A stretch of 64,000 bases of DNA from Piper betle (Eukaryota; Streptophyta; Magnoliopsida; Piperales; Piperaceae). The stretch spans positions 62,001 through 126,000 of the forward strand of contig JAURVB010000190.1 in assembly GCA_033002965.1 (NCBI GenBank), read 5' to 3'. The position numbers were made by a program, and so were the translations under genes. A model generated the notes under the pieces. It searched no databases. It was given only the letters and a program-made list of their open reading frames with translations, and was not told where the DNA came from. Positions 1-11,275 of this stretch are shown one piece after another; within the stretch, counting starts at the first letter, position 1, and every line of letters begins with the position of its first letter.

Positions 1-440
1 CGAAAGTCACTATGATTGGGACGGAGACGGTGGTCAGATCTCCGGTTGGCCGGAATCGGTCCCGAAAGGTGGCAGCCGGAAAACGATTGGGAGGTCACTG
101 GCGGCGGGAACCAGTGAAAATCGATCCAACATGGCACGTCGGTCACAACGGTGGCCATGATGGCAGCGGAGGTGGTCCCACGACAGACGGCACTCGATCG
201 TCGGCCGTGGTCCGCACTGTGATTTGGGTCACATTTCCCAGCGATTCCGATGGCATCGACCATGGGCACCGGTCCGGGCCGGTAGCCGGCGCGGCGGTGA
301 GACGACCGGCGCTGGTGTCTTGTCTGGGGGCGGTCTTCCGGTGGGGTACGATCGGTCGGGATCTCGCCACAATCCCCGCTCGGGTCTAGCGGAGATCGCG
401 GAAGATGGTCGGTTGTGGGAGGGTAAAATAGTAATTTCAT
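1..440 (-). mobile_element. GC-rich LTR-like fragment at window edge
   Basis: This GC-rich block changes abruptly to AT-rich DNA after about 440. Its composition and layout resemble the GC-rich segment in the minus-oriented LTR at 56449-58972: a gene-like GC stretch ending near 'gggagggtaaaatag', followed by AT-rich sequence. Open frames exist on both strands but none shows a recognisable domain, so I do not call a gene. It is probably part of a Ty3/Gypsy-type LTR whose remainder lies outside the window. This is inferred from resemblance, not from matched ends. Confidence 0.35.
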
Positions 441-3429
441 AATTTGAGCTGCCCTCATTAGATGACGCGTGGTCGTGGGATGAAAAGTATACCTATTATA
501 TAATATTCAAATTTGAACCACTAGACGGGTAAAAGTCACAAATGCATTAAAGTCATCTTGAAACTCCATTGACTAAAAATCATAATAAATTTCAAATGCT
601 CCGATAGTTCAACAAATTCATATTAATTAGTACAAGTTCTAAAGTACTTTATAAATGCCAAAAAAATTATAAATATTTATTTACGACAACAGACACGTCA
701 ATCAAGTCACCACGATCGAGTAATTAAATGTTAATAATATTTAAATCAAGCCAAACCAAACCTAATTACATATGTCATCAATAGAAAATTATAAGATTAA
801 TAAGTAGTGAGAAAAACAATCTATCGATTGTAAAGATTTACAAAAGGTATTCTACAAAATTATAGAAGAAAGCACAAAGCTTTTCCCGTAAACACACCAA
901 AGCCTTAAATTCTTTCTGTCTTTAAATCTTAAAGTTTGAAGTCTTTAAACCTTGGAGATCAGCACATTAGAGCTTAGTCATCCAATATACTAAGAAAATC
1001 CCCTCTTTTCTTTAATAATTATCTTCCTATTTATAAACTTGAGGTGTAGAGATTTTTTCCATATTTTCCTCCTTACATTTCTCAACTTTTTGGATCAAGT
1101 TTGTCCCCTTAAAATCTCCTTAAAAATCTTAACAATCTTTATCTTGATCGATTGGGCCTAGGGCTTAGAATGTTCATAAAATAGGCCGCAAGATATAAAG
1201 CTACTACACGAGCTTGGTTATATTAAAGCATAACCACGCTCGTGTAGGAGGTAAGCGGAGGCCTGTAAACATATCATGCATACGTACATATCTACCTCAT
1301 ACAAAATTCATATTTTCTCTAACATTTATCAAGAAAATTAAAAGGGTCCTTTTACACGCAATGGAGAAAATTTTACACTATCTTGGAATAAATTTTATCC
1401 AAAATCATCTCCATTTTTTAGAATTAGAAGGTAACTCCAATTACACATACCACACATTCAAAGCCATCTGTCATCATTCCATACAGACGATATCATGAGT
1501 TGGAATCATTTGAAGCTCAACGTGAATCACGACCAAGCATAACTTACAACCAAGCATAACTTGTCTAAAGAAACTTAAAAGTCCAAATCGCGCTTTGATT
1601 CGAATCAATTCTAGTTCTAGAGTATAAACACGAATGCCAATAGAAAAATACACAAGCGCACCACGATTGCACCGCTCATTGCTGTAAACAATTCACGATA
1701 GCCAGCAGCTTTGAGTAGAAAACAATTGATGGGTAGGAGGAGTGGAAGCCTGAATATTTCCACATTCAGTATATTATTTATCTTAAAAAATTGCAAGGAC
1801 TCATCAAGTCCATTACCTAAAAATCTATTTCAACAATATATAATTTGGCACGTCCATATATGGACTCAATACGTCGGGGCTAACTTTGTAATTAGTCCAA
1901 TTAAAATAGATGAATGGGAGAAGGTAAAAAATTGACGTAATGGGAGAGGATTCTAGATATGAGATGGGCATGGTTCAACAAGCCAACAACCTTTTGTTTG
2001 GTTTCGTCAAGTTGTTGCCAGCGTTGGTGGCTGGCCATTTTTCCAGCGGTTGCACCAAATCCAGACGCTTGCTGATAGCTTCCCACCACTAGTACTACTA
2101 TTACTACTATGTAATACGTAATGTGCAGTGTGTAATACTCCATGTCTACTCTTCACCGAGCCAAAAGCAACCTTTGATGACGCCCTGTTATAGTTTCCAC
2201 ACCAATTTATGCTCACCGGTTGAGCGGTCCGATCTTTCACTTATGATCACTTTGAATGAAGTAGATAACGTTAGGCACGTGATGGAACGCAGAAGTGTCG
2301 GTGCAAGCCAGCTGCCTCATTATTGTTTTCATTTAAATGATCAAATACATGATTAGTTGGATGATGCTGATAATAAGCCGTTTCACATTAACTTGCCTAT
2401 AATATTCGGATGGTCATCCTTGTTCTTTTAGTTATGCGTGATCCAATTCAAGGCTAAGACCTTACTTAAACCCAACATGGCGAGGATCAGTCCAGTTTTT
2501 AAGTTTTGATGAACAAATTCAAGCCTGCATCGCCGGGTTTTAAGTTTTAACCAAGCAAATTAGAAGCCGGGAAAGCAGGGTTATGAAGACAAGCTGATTA
2601 CCTTTTTAACTGGTCTTCTTCAAAGGGCACAAAAAGATACAAATGGCCCCGCAATCACGGGTAATTTAATGGGCCCCGTCAATAATTTTGACTCACTCAA
2701 AATTCAAAATTATTTGACAAGTGAAAGGTTACTCGACATGGCTCAGCCTCCCATATTTAAAACATCAAATGTATATAAACATATATTAAATTTACAGAAT
2801 TGGCCATAAAATATTTTGCAAATACATTTGACCAAAGAAGTTTCCCTTTTGCTTGAGGAAAACGAAGTAGAGATGAGTCAGTTCAAATAAAATAGCAATT
2901 GATGGTTTTAAAAAATCTCAGACTCTTCAGTACTTTTTGAACTCGACTTTACAGAAGTTTGAGCTTCTAAAACTCAGAATTAACCCGCACTTAATCCCCC
3001 TCTCGGCCACACCTTAAACATATAATCAACAATAAAACAAGTTTACCATCTTCGGACAGAACGAAACAGGACCCACAACACCCATTTGACGCTCTGTACA
3101 GAGGGCCCACATCCAGACCACAACTGGGGCACACAAATCCCGTCGAAAATGCCAAAACATAGGGGGGGGGGTTTGTTTTAAATATTAAAAACGGAAGTGC
3201 TTGCATTATCAAATATTATACTGGGCTCCCCCTCCACTCCTCCTCCCTACTTTGCTTCCTCCGATCGCGGAAAAAAATAAAGTTGGAATTTTTTTTGCCG
3301 GGGAAGAACATGCAGACCTGCACGGAGGTGGGGAAGGAGGCGAGCTGCGATATGGGTCGGTTGCCGGCGGCGGAGCAGTTGTTGTGGTAGGCGAAAGGTG
3401 GAAGCTTTGTGGTTCCAGATGCGTTGGGA
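441..3429. other. Intergenic, no gene recognised
   Basis: AT-rich DNA with only short open frames and no recognised domain. It contains a strong inverted repeat at 1204-1247, a short tandem repeat of 'accaagcataactt' near 1531-1565, and a run of ten G at 3162-3171. The last 200 bases (about 3215-3429) become GC-rich and probably form the promoter and 5' UTR of the next gene. Confidence 0.5.
1204..1247. repeat. 18-bp inverted repeat with 8-nt loop
   Basis: The arms at 1204-1221 and 1230-1247 are complementary except at one position. The loop is attaaagc. It could be the tip of a small fold-back element or form a hairpin in a transcript. Nothing around it points to a function. Confidence 0.6.
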
Positions 3430-6400
3430 ATGGGGAAGGGCGACGAGCAGCTGCCGGTGCAGGTAGTGCAGGCCCAGCCGCCGCCGGGGTCCCGCGGCGG
3501 GCTTGGGGGTTGGTGGCGAGGGTGTTGGGGGTTTTCAGCTTCAGATGCGTGATGGTTCTGGTGCTCAGTTTCTGCGTCTGCTTGTCGGTCGTGTTCTGGC
3601 TGCCGCCGTATCGGCCTTTTGGATCTGGGAGCCGCGGCGGCGGGGGTGGTCATCAGGACGGTGAGTTTTTAGTCGTCTTCTTCCTTTTTTTTTCGTTGGT
3701 TGGAGTTTCATTTGTGTTTGTTGGTTGTTTGGTTTTTTTGCGGGATTGGGTGGGTTGGAGGGTGGTGTGGATTGATGGGGATCTTGGTTTGATCATGTGG
3801 TTTTGTTGGTACATGGCCGATTTCTTGAATTGAGACCGTTTTTGTGCTGATTGGTGCTTACAATTGGGTCGTGTCGAGTCGGTTTGGGCATTGGGGCGGT
3901 TGGGGTTGCAAATGGTGCCATCAATTGAGGTTTTTTAGGGTAAGAGATCGGTTCTGATGGAGTAAAGGCAACACCTTGTGCTTGTTGAAGATTGTTGTGC
4001 TGTGAGATGCTGTATGCATTTGTTTGCGATTCTGTAACAAGGATTGCATTATGGAAATGTAGTTGGATTCTTCTGTTCTCGATCGTATATAATAATTCGA
4101 ATTTCAATTTTAATATGTTAGTTTGATTTGTCCACTTCTTTTATTTAGTTAATGAAGTGCTCTTGGAGCTTGGTCTTTCTGAGATTGTGGTTTCTTAGTA
4201 TTTCTATCTACTTGTACATTGCCTCAAGTACTTGTTTTGGCAGGATCTAGAGAGTAAATTTTGCAGAAATAAACAAGGTTGCTTCCTGTCGCCGGTTCTT
4301 TTTCATTTTTAAGCTTTTTTTAGTTTACCTTTCTTGATCTGAATTTCTGTGGAGTATCCTTGTGAAATGCTGGTGATTGGGTGTAATCGTCACCTCTCTT
4401 TTTTTCTCCAACAACAGGTTTACTTACCATGCATGTAAAAGATGTAGACTAAGAAGATTTGAAGAGGAAGTCTATTAGAAAAGAAAGCATCATAAATTGA
4501 ACGTTGAAAGTGTTAACGATGGTTATTTTCTTGAGATGAATGTACGTGTTTAGCGATGAAATAAGTTTCTGCTGGACCATCTGCATATCAGAAGAATGAA
4601 ACATTTTTTTTACAACATATAAACCATACTTAATTACTTTATCCTTCTGTTACTGCTGTGGGTGGCTCTTCTTTGATTGAATTTTTTAAAGCTTTTTCCA
4701 CTTGCTGGTTCTGGAGCTATTTACAAATAATTCTTAACCATAACTGGTCCATATCTCGAAATCAAATTCTAGAGCTACAACAAAATCAAACCCGAATGAA
4801 AAAGATCCATGAGGTTCATGAAGCAATGCACCTATTAGCTTGCATCATCTATAGTTATTTACTAATACAAACCTGTTTTAAAAGTACAAATGTGTGTGCT
4901 ATTCTATGTAGGTTCCTCCATGACTCCTCAGAAATTTTTGTTTGGTGCTTACTGGTGCTTAGCTTGTTAGCAGGCAACTTGTTAGTGACAAATGTCCGTA
5001 CCTGCAACCCTTGCTTGTGTGAAGTTCATTTCAATAGTACATAATCATTAATTGGAATAATTTTTTAGATGATTTTGCTTTTCTGTGTCTTATAATATGT
5101 CTTCATCTGAACGTGCATATAAGTCTTTCTTTAAGTCTTGTGAGATTGGAAACCATATTTGGCCATGTTTTATGTGATCTATTTTGAAGTAACGCCGTCT
5201 GCTTGTTGTAAGCTGGGGTAGAAAAAGTATTAGTGGATAAAGTAGTTATCAGTTAAAACCAGAAAATATGTGCTAGAATTCTGGATGCGTTTTACTTTGC
5301 ATCTAATATGTATTGTCTTAAATATGTCATGGGTTTTTTATTGTTATGGAAATTTTATATAGTTTCTACTTTCTTACACTTTTTAACTTTTCTTGTGTCA
5401 CTGCTACATTACAGCACTTATTCAGGCTTCTTTTAATCTTCAAATGCCGTTTGAGTTAGTTGATGGACAAAAAGAGATGATGGAGTTTGAAATATTTGAG
5501 GAAATAGGCTCGCCATATACAAAGGTATCTTTCTATTAGAAGGCCTTCCTAGTATTTTTTTTTATATGAATTAATACTAATTTTTGCACTTATGTGCAGG
5601 TATCCATTCTTTCTATGGTTCCATTTTCAAACCCAAATTGGACCAGTGTGGTTTTTGGTGTTCTTCCTTATCCAAGTGATGGTATAATACCAGATGTGAC
5701 ATTGAGTGTGTTGAGATCCTCATTTATTGGATTGGTGCTTCTTGACTATAATCTTACACTGACACCCTCGGTATTTGGGAAACCTTCTTCCTTTGAGATA
5801 TTAAAATTCCCAGGAGGAGTCACTGTGCCTGGACAGTCTTCTTTCCTTTCGCAGTTGAATGAAATCCTCTTCAATTTCACGTTGAATAATTCCATTTCAC
5901 AGATAGAGAAAAATCTCTATCAGTTGAAGGATGAGTTGAAGAATGGGCTGAAATTGAGACCTAATGAAGTAAGTTTTAGACTGTTAAATAATTTGTTTGT
6001 ATTGAATTGTTTTCTTACATTGACTGTTGGTTGTACTTGCGCGCAGAATGTATATGTACGAATGACAAATTTAGATGGTTCCACTGTTGCTCCTCCAGTT
6101 ATAGTGCAGGCCTCTGTGTTTTCTGATATTGGGAGCAGGATTGTCTTGCCTCAGAGGCTGAAGCAGCTGGCAGAGGCATTGAGAGGGTATCATGATCAAA
6201 ACCTTGGTCTGGATCATGCTGTTTTTGGCAAAGTAAAACAGGTCCAGTTGTCATCATACCTACAGCACTCCCTTGGTTCATCTCCATCTCCGTCACCTGA
6301 TCCGGTGCCAACAATCCCAGCCCCAGCTCCTTGTGACCACTATCATTTTGTTTTATCTCCTTCTCCTAACCCTTCCATCATTCCTGGTATGCCTCTTCCC

Positions 6401-8095
6401 CCAGCTGGGGTTTATGCCCCTTCATTAAGCCCCATTCCTCATGTTCAGCCTCCTGAAAATGAGCCTATATACTCCTTTCCCCCTTTAACATCTCCTTCAC
6501 CTTCAGTAAGTGTTAATGCGCAGCCTCCTCTGTCCAGCCCCATTTATGTTCCTGTAGTTTCACCAAATACAGCCCCTGCTCTTGATCCTATACATTCGCC
6601 TATCTTTCCTCCAACTGCCTCTCAAAAGGGTTTTCCTAGCCCTCCTCGTGGCCAACCTGGATATCCTATTCGGAAGGGTCCAAGTTTATCACCCACTGCT
6701 GCAGTTCCTAATGCTCTAAGCCCAAAGCACAACTATGAACTTGGCCTGGAGAGAAGTCCCAATCCAGCACCGTTTAGTATGTCTACTCCACCAATTTGTA
6801 AGTCTTTATACTTAATAATTGATGACATAGTTTTTTTTTAAATGGACTTGTGTTAAGGGTTTTTTTCCCTATATTCTACTTTTTTCTTGGAAAAAATTTG
6901 CAACAGCTGATACTTCTATGTTAGCAAAATTTAATATGAGCCTTTGGATTGTAAGGACGGTCGGATGATGAGGCAGTTTTGTTTAAGTTACAAAAATTGC
7001 AGCCATGTAATCTAAATAGATGGCTAGATTTACATGTTGATGATACCAAGCGATCTCTTTTTTCTTTGGTGTTTTTGGTATTCCTATACTCCTTGTTTGA
7101 TTGGCTGCATTGGTTTCTAAGTTGTTGTCTGGGAGCTTTCATAGTAGATATGTCATCACTTTACTGAAAACACTATATTGCAAACATCCCTCACCAGGAA
7201 TGGCAAATACTGCAAAAAAAAAAAAAATTGTCTTGTTGCAAAATCAATGCTTAAAATTTTGTGTGTTGCATTACATAATGAACTTCCTCTCTTTATTTTA
7301 ACAAGTTGATTGGCTTCTATGAATATACATTTTAAAAATATACAAGGTAAAACCATTGAAAATTATTCAATTATATTAGATTATCATTTATTTGAAATTT
7401 CTTTTGTCTCTTTCCTTATAAGTGTGTTTGAGATTGGTTTTTTTTTAAAAAAATCTTGAGCAGGCAATTGAAATGATGGAAAAGATGCTCACTTCTTAAT
7501 CATCAATTGGCTGGTACTTGATAAGCAATATCTTGATACATGACTTATTGAATTTGTTTGCGGTGAAGTTTTTTTGAAAAGAATAGATGCCTTATGGTTC
7601 CTTAATTTTGTTATATATCGTGTTAGCCTTCTAACTCAATCACGCTTTGAATTGATATTTGCTGATGCTTTTTTTACTTTCATATATGGTTTCACCATTG
7701 TTTCCATTTTGCTCTTGGAATATTGATAGTGATACTTGGTGATAAGGAAAGTGTAACGTTTGAGTTCTTAAAATAACTAATTGGAATGTGTTCCTGAATT
7801 TTCTGATTTATGCATTGATGTAAATTATCGTAGGATTTCTTTTGGTATGCTTATTTTGCTAATATACTGGATATGCTAGCTGCTAGCGAATGACTTGTGA
7901 TGTTTGGCTCAGTATTCAGTGCAGAATCAACATGTAACTTTTTTTTGACTATTTTTGGGTTGTTCTGCTGCTAGGAACTGACATTTTGTTTGTTTTTTCT
8001 TCAATGCAGCATCAGCGGCATCTACTTATCAGCATATGCTGCTAATTTGGCTCAATGGGCTTGGCATATTTTACCTCTTCTGTTGCTGCCACTAA
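3430..8095 (+). CDS. Proline-rich membrane/cell-surface protein, DUF7036-like (five exons, frameshift in exon 1)
   Basis: Proposed exons are 3430-3660, 5415-5524, 5600-5968, 6047-6797 and 8010-8095, all with GT-AG introns and consistent phases. The product would be about 515 aa. It starts MGKGDEQLP, then has one hydrophobic segment (about residues 35-55, ending VVFWLPPY), a conserved globular part across exons 2-4 (ASFNLQMPFELVDGQ, SNPNWTSVVFGVLPYPSD) and a long Pro/Ser-rich region. The last exon encodes a hydrophobic tail (HMLLIWLNGLGIFYLF) ending Cys-Cys-Cys-His, which could be a membrane anchor or GPI signal. The layout matches a plant family annotated as DUF7036 or hydroxyproline-rich glycoprotein-like; no reaction is known to me. 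Reading from the start ATG into the transmembrane segment needs one extra G in the G run at 3505-3509; without it the frame stops after 40 codons. The corrected length fits the exon 1 phase exactly. Confidence 0.72.
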
Positions 8096-8857
8096 TCCAG
8101 CCCCTATTTCTCACACAAAATGATCTTTACCTTCGTTCATTTGGGTTATATGGGCAATCATCCTTCTCTGTAAACTTGGATGAGCTGCCCTCAGCCCAGC
8201 ATACAGTTTTGCTCCCTTCAGCTTTGTATCATGTATAAGAAAAGACTGGAGATACTTGTAAGACGGGTGAATCCCCATAAAACGTGGCGGGGAATCCCAT
8301 GTCATACAAGCGAGCAATGGAAAGCAAATGTATATACAAATGTTTGTAGGTCAAAGCCGCAAAGGCGGCAGGCCTCTGTGAGCTCTAGAATTGAAGAAAA
8401 GTTTCTTGATAAGAAAAAGAAAAATAAATTCATAATTGTGAAGGTTCTTTTGAAGATGTGTCAAATCAGTCCTCCACGTCTAATTACACGCTAATTTGTA
8501 TGCTCCCGTTCATATCATCAGCAAAAATACGTACTCTGTTCCTCGTGGAATATAGGCTTCTACTGCCATCAACCCAAGCTGATAACAAGAAAGATGGCTA
8601 ACAATCTGGTTCGGTACAAGTAGTAAATTAATCGTTCCCCCAGGAAAGTTTTCTATTGCTATCGTTTAATTAAGTGTGCTGTGTGGAATTTTGTCATTGG
8701 ATGCCGTAGCTCATTCAACTCAATGTAATGGCACCAAATTATGACTCCTTCAAAGGACACACTCTTCAATGCCATCGCGTTCTTTGACAAAATACGTCTC
8801 TTCGTGCATGTGGAAAAATGATCTGAAAGAAGGAACTCTTGCTGACTCTAATAGAAA

Positions 8858-8900
<43 letters not shown>

Positions 8901-9563
8901 GCGAGAGTGCAAACTCAAGGACTTGTGTGTATGCAGCTAGAACAAAACTCAGGCCTTCACTCCGAGTATGGAAACCTGTTGTGTGAGCTGCTTAAAAAAC
9001 AAAGATGAGCACTACTGAGAAGAAGGCGCCGACCAGTAAATAAATTAAGCTCCAGACAAGGAACCGCCATCCACCGACCTTACCGTTGGGATTTGGAATA
9101 GAGAGGACAGGCAATCCCCTTTTACATGCCCACCACAATTGACCAGACCTCCTTCGATGAACGCCGTGTAATCACTCACATTTTCGATTTTCAGGCAAGT
9201 ACTGTTTGACATTTGGCTAACCATGGCCATGAAGTACTTGCATACCATACCTACAGTTAATTTCACATTTCGCAAATTCGATCGTTATGCGGTTTAGTAC
9301 ATCTAAATTAAGCCACTATTTCCAAGTAATAATCAACAATCATATGAAAATTATAATGTCTACAATTTCAAGAACAGAAGAAAATAAGACAAGCAACTGC
9401 ATAGAAGTTGCATTTTATGTCAGCTGCAACATGAAAGTCTTCAACGCATCCAAACCAGGAGATATGGTCTTGCCCCCCGTGCTTGCAACGATAACGAAGA
9501 ATGAACTGGAATAGCCATTTCCGCAGTATCTTCCAGCAGTCCATTAGCTGTCAAAGCTTGGAC
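8096..9563. other. 3' flanks of two convergent genes
   Basis: This holds the 3' UTR of the proline-rich protein gene, then AT-rich DNA with a CT/AT microsatellite, then the 3' flank of the minus-strand glutaredoxin-like gene. A 76-codon minus-strand open frame at 9045-9275 has no family I recognise and may simply be 3' UTR. Confidence 0.45.
8859..8900. repeat. (CT)n(AT)n compound microsatellite
   Basis: An uninterrupted CT tract (8859-8884) runs directly into an AT tract (8885-8900). It is a likely length-polymorphic marker. Confidence 0.9.
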
Positions 9564-11121
9564 TCAGCTTTCGCTGAAGGCAACACCTATTTTCTTTTGT
9601 ATGAGCTCAACTCCCAAACGAGGCGAAAGTCTTGGGAGGACCTCCTGCAACAGGGGCCTCAAATGTGAGCGCTCATGCAAAGATTCAAAATAATATGAAA
9701 CCGTAGCATCGCTGTTTTCAGGATCAAAAATAAATTTTTAGAATTTTGTGAGCTAGAAAACGTGACTCTTTTGAAAAATTCTCCAGAGAAGTTGAAATCA
9801 TCTCAATCAGAGTTTTTTGAACCCAGATAATATGAAACACATCCAGAGGCAGACATGTGCTTTCTTATCACTATCTATTGATTTAAGGAATTCAGTAACT
9901 CACTAAAATTAAATGAAGTTTTCGTCAAAGGTAACCTATATAGATTTTTTAGGCTTACTGTGTACCGTTGTTTCTTCTTCGCCTTTAGTGCCTAATTTAA
10001 TTCAGCAAGATATTTTAAAAGTGGAAAATACTACTCAGTACTTCCAAAATTCACAGAGAGCTCATGTTATCTCTACGTGACTGCTAAATAGCACAATCCC
10101 CAGTATTTGAAAACCCATCAACGTGATTAAAGACTGGGGTTTGGAAGCATGTACCGCACAACTCTTTGTGCTTCAATTAATCAGTTGCATTGCAACGGCA
10201 GCCACCATTTAATGCAACAAAAATACCTTCTATATGGATTTCATACTTGAAACGATGCCTACTTCCGTATCAAGAAATCAAGCACCACTTCAAAGAGAAA
10301 ATCCTATGTCCCAATCAACAAAATTTTGGGGGAAAAAACAGACCAACAATACATAAAGATTCACCAAAATCAAGATTAACCATTATAAATTATAATTTAT
10401 AATAGCTCCCGACTAAATACTTAAACTTCACAAAGTAGCCACATATATATATATACGTATAAATGACAACAACTTACAAGTCATTTCCTCAAACAAACTC
10501 TTATCATATTCGCAACCAACAATCAAGAGCACTAAAATTTATGAAGATAGTTCCAATAAGTAAATGAAATGAAATTAGTGAAGAACATAAACATAAAACA
10601 AATGTATATATACACAAAAAAATTAAAAATAAATAAAAATAAAAATCATGCAAACCTCCGAGCCGTCTGGGAGAACTCTAGCCAACACAGGAATCTCATA
10701 TTGATACAACCTCTCCCACTCAGGATTGTCCAAAATATTCCTCACCTGCAAATTGCAATCAACACGAAAAGAATATGCATTTACACACACACTTCAACTA
10801 CTTCGCCCAAGGGCTAGCAAATGATTATCCCGTCGTTTCACAAAAAGATGGCCTCCAATTTGGAAAAGGAGCACAAACCTGCAACTCCACATCGTTGAGA
10901 GAACCAGGGCCGGCCGAGGAGAAGGCGGCGTGGAGCTTCTCCCTGAGGCCGTCGCACAGGCAGCACCCGGGCTTCGAGTACAGGACGAGCTTCCTCGGCG
11001 AAGAGGACGGCGCGGCCGCCGACGCCGAGAACGCCGGAGTCGCACACTGAAGATTTGGCCGGCGGCGGAGTCCGGCGAGGGCCGCCGCCGGCAGTGGCCG
11101 TGCCGCCGCAACCAACGCCAT
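9564..11121 (-). CDS. Glutaredoxin-like DUF836 protein, probably plastid-targeted (three exons)
   Basis: Exons in reading order are 11121-10879, 10745-10656 and 9644-9564. Both introns are GT-AG and both junctions are phase 0, giving 137 aa. Residues 1-42 are rich in Ala, Pro, Ser and Arg with few acidic residues, as in a chloroplast transit peptide. The thioredoxin-fold part begins KLVLYSKPGCCLC; the redox CxxC is Cys53-Cys54-Leu55-Cys56. Exon 2 encodes NPEWERLYQYEIPVLARV, with the cis-Pro loop typical of the fold, and exon 3 encodes LPRLSPRLGVELIQKKI. This is the PF05768-type glutaredoxin-like family, whose plant members are uncharacterised small redox proteins. Exons 2 and 3 are too short to stand out as open frames; I found them from splice sites and conserved peptides. 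No frame defects. The substrate is unknown. Confidence 0.86.
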
Positions 11122-11275
11122 CGTGGGGACGAGGGAAGGCCGGGAGCGCCGGCCTTTCCTGATTTTCCGCCCACGTGATGACGACGTGGATTAGTGGGCC
11201 CAGTCCGGCCCAAATATTAGGCCCATTTTCCGGGTCGATGGCCATTAAGTGATGGGCCCAATTAACTCCCACGCT
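11122..11275 (-). promoter_or_regulatory. Compact promoter with G-box and TGGGCC motifs
   Basis: Directly upstream of the glutaredoxin-like start codon lie a G-box core CACGTG (11172-11177), two palindromic TGGGCCCA sites (11195-11202 and 11253-11260) and two further GGCCCA motifs (11207-11212 and 11220-11225). TGGGCC/GGCCCA (site II) elements bind TCP-class factors and are frequent at plant housekeeping and organelle-protein genes. No clear TATA box is seen. The motifs are visible in the sequence; their use here is inferred. Confidence 0.55.

Noticed and set aside
3216..3653. Minus-strand open frame of 145 codons
   Set aside because: Antisense to the first exon of the DUF7036-like gene; no domain.
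10794..11272. Minus-strand frames of 139 and 144 codons and plus-strand frames overlapping the redox gene
   Set aside because: Alternative frames of the GC-rich glutaredoxin-like exon 1; the spliced 137-aa frame has the family signatures.
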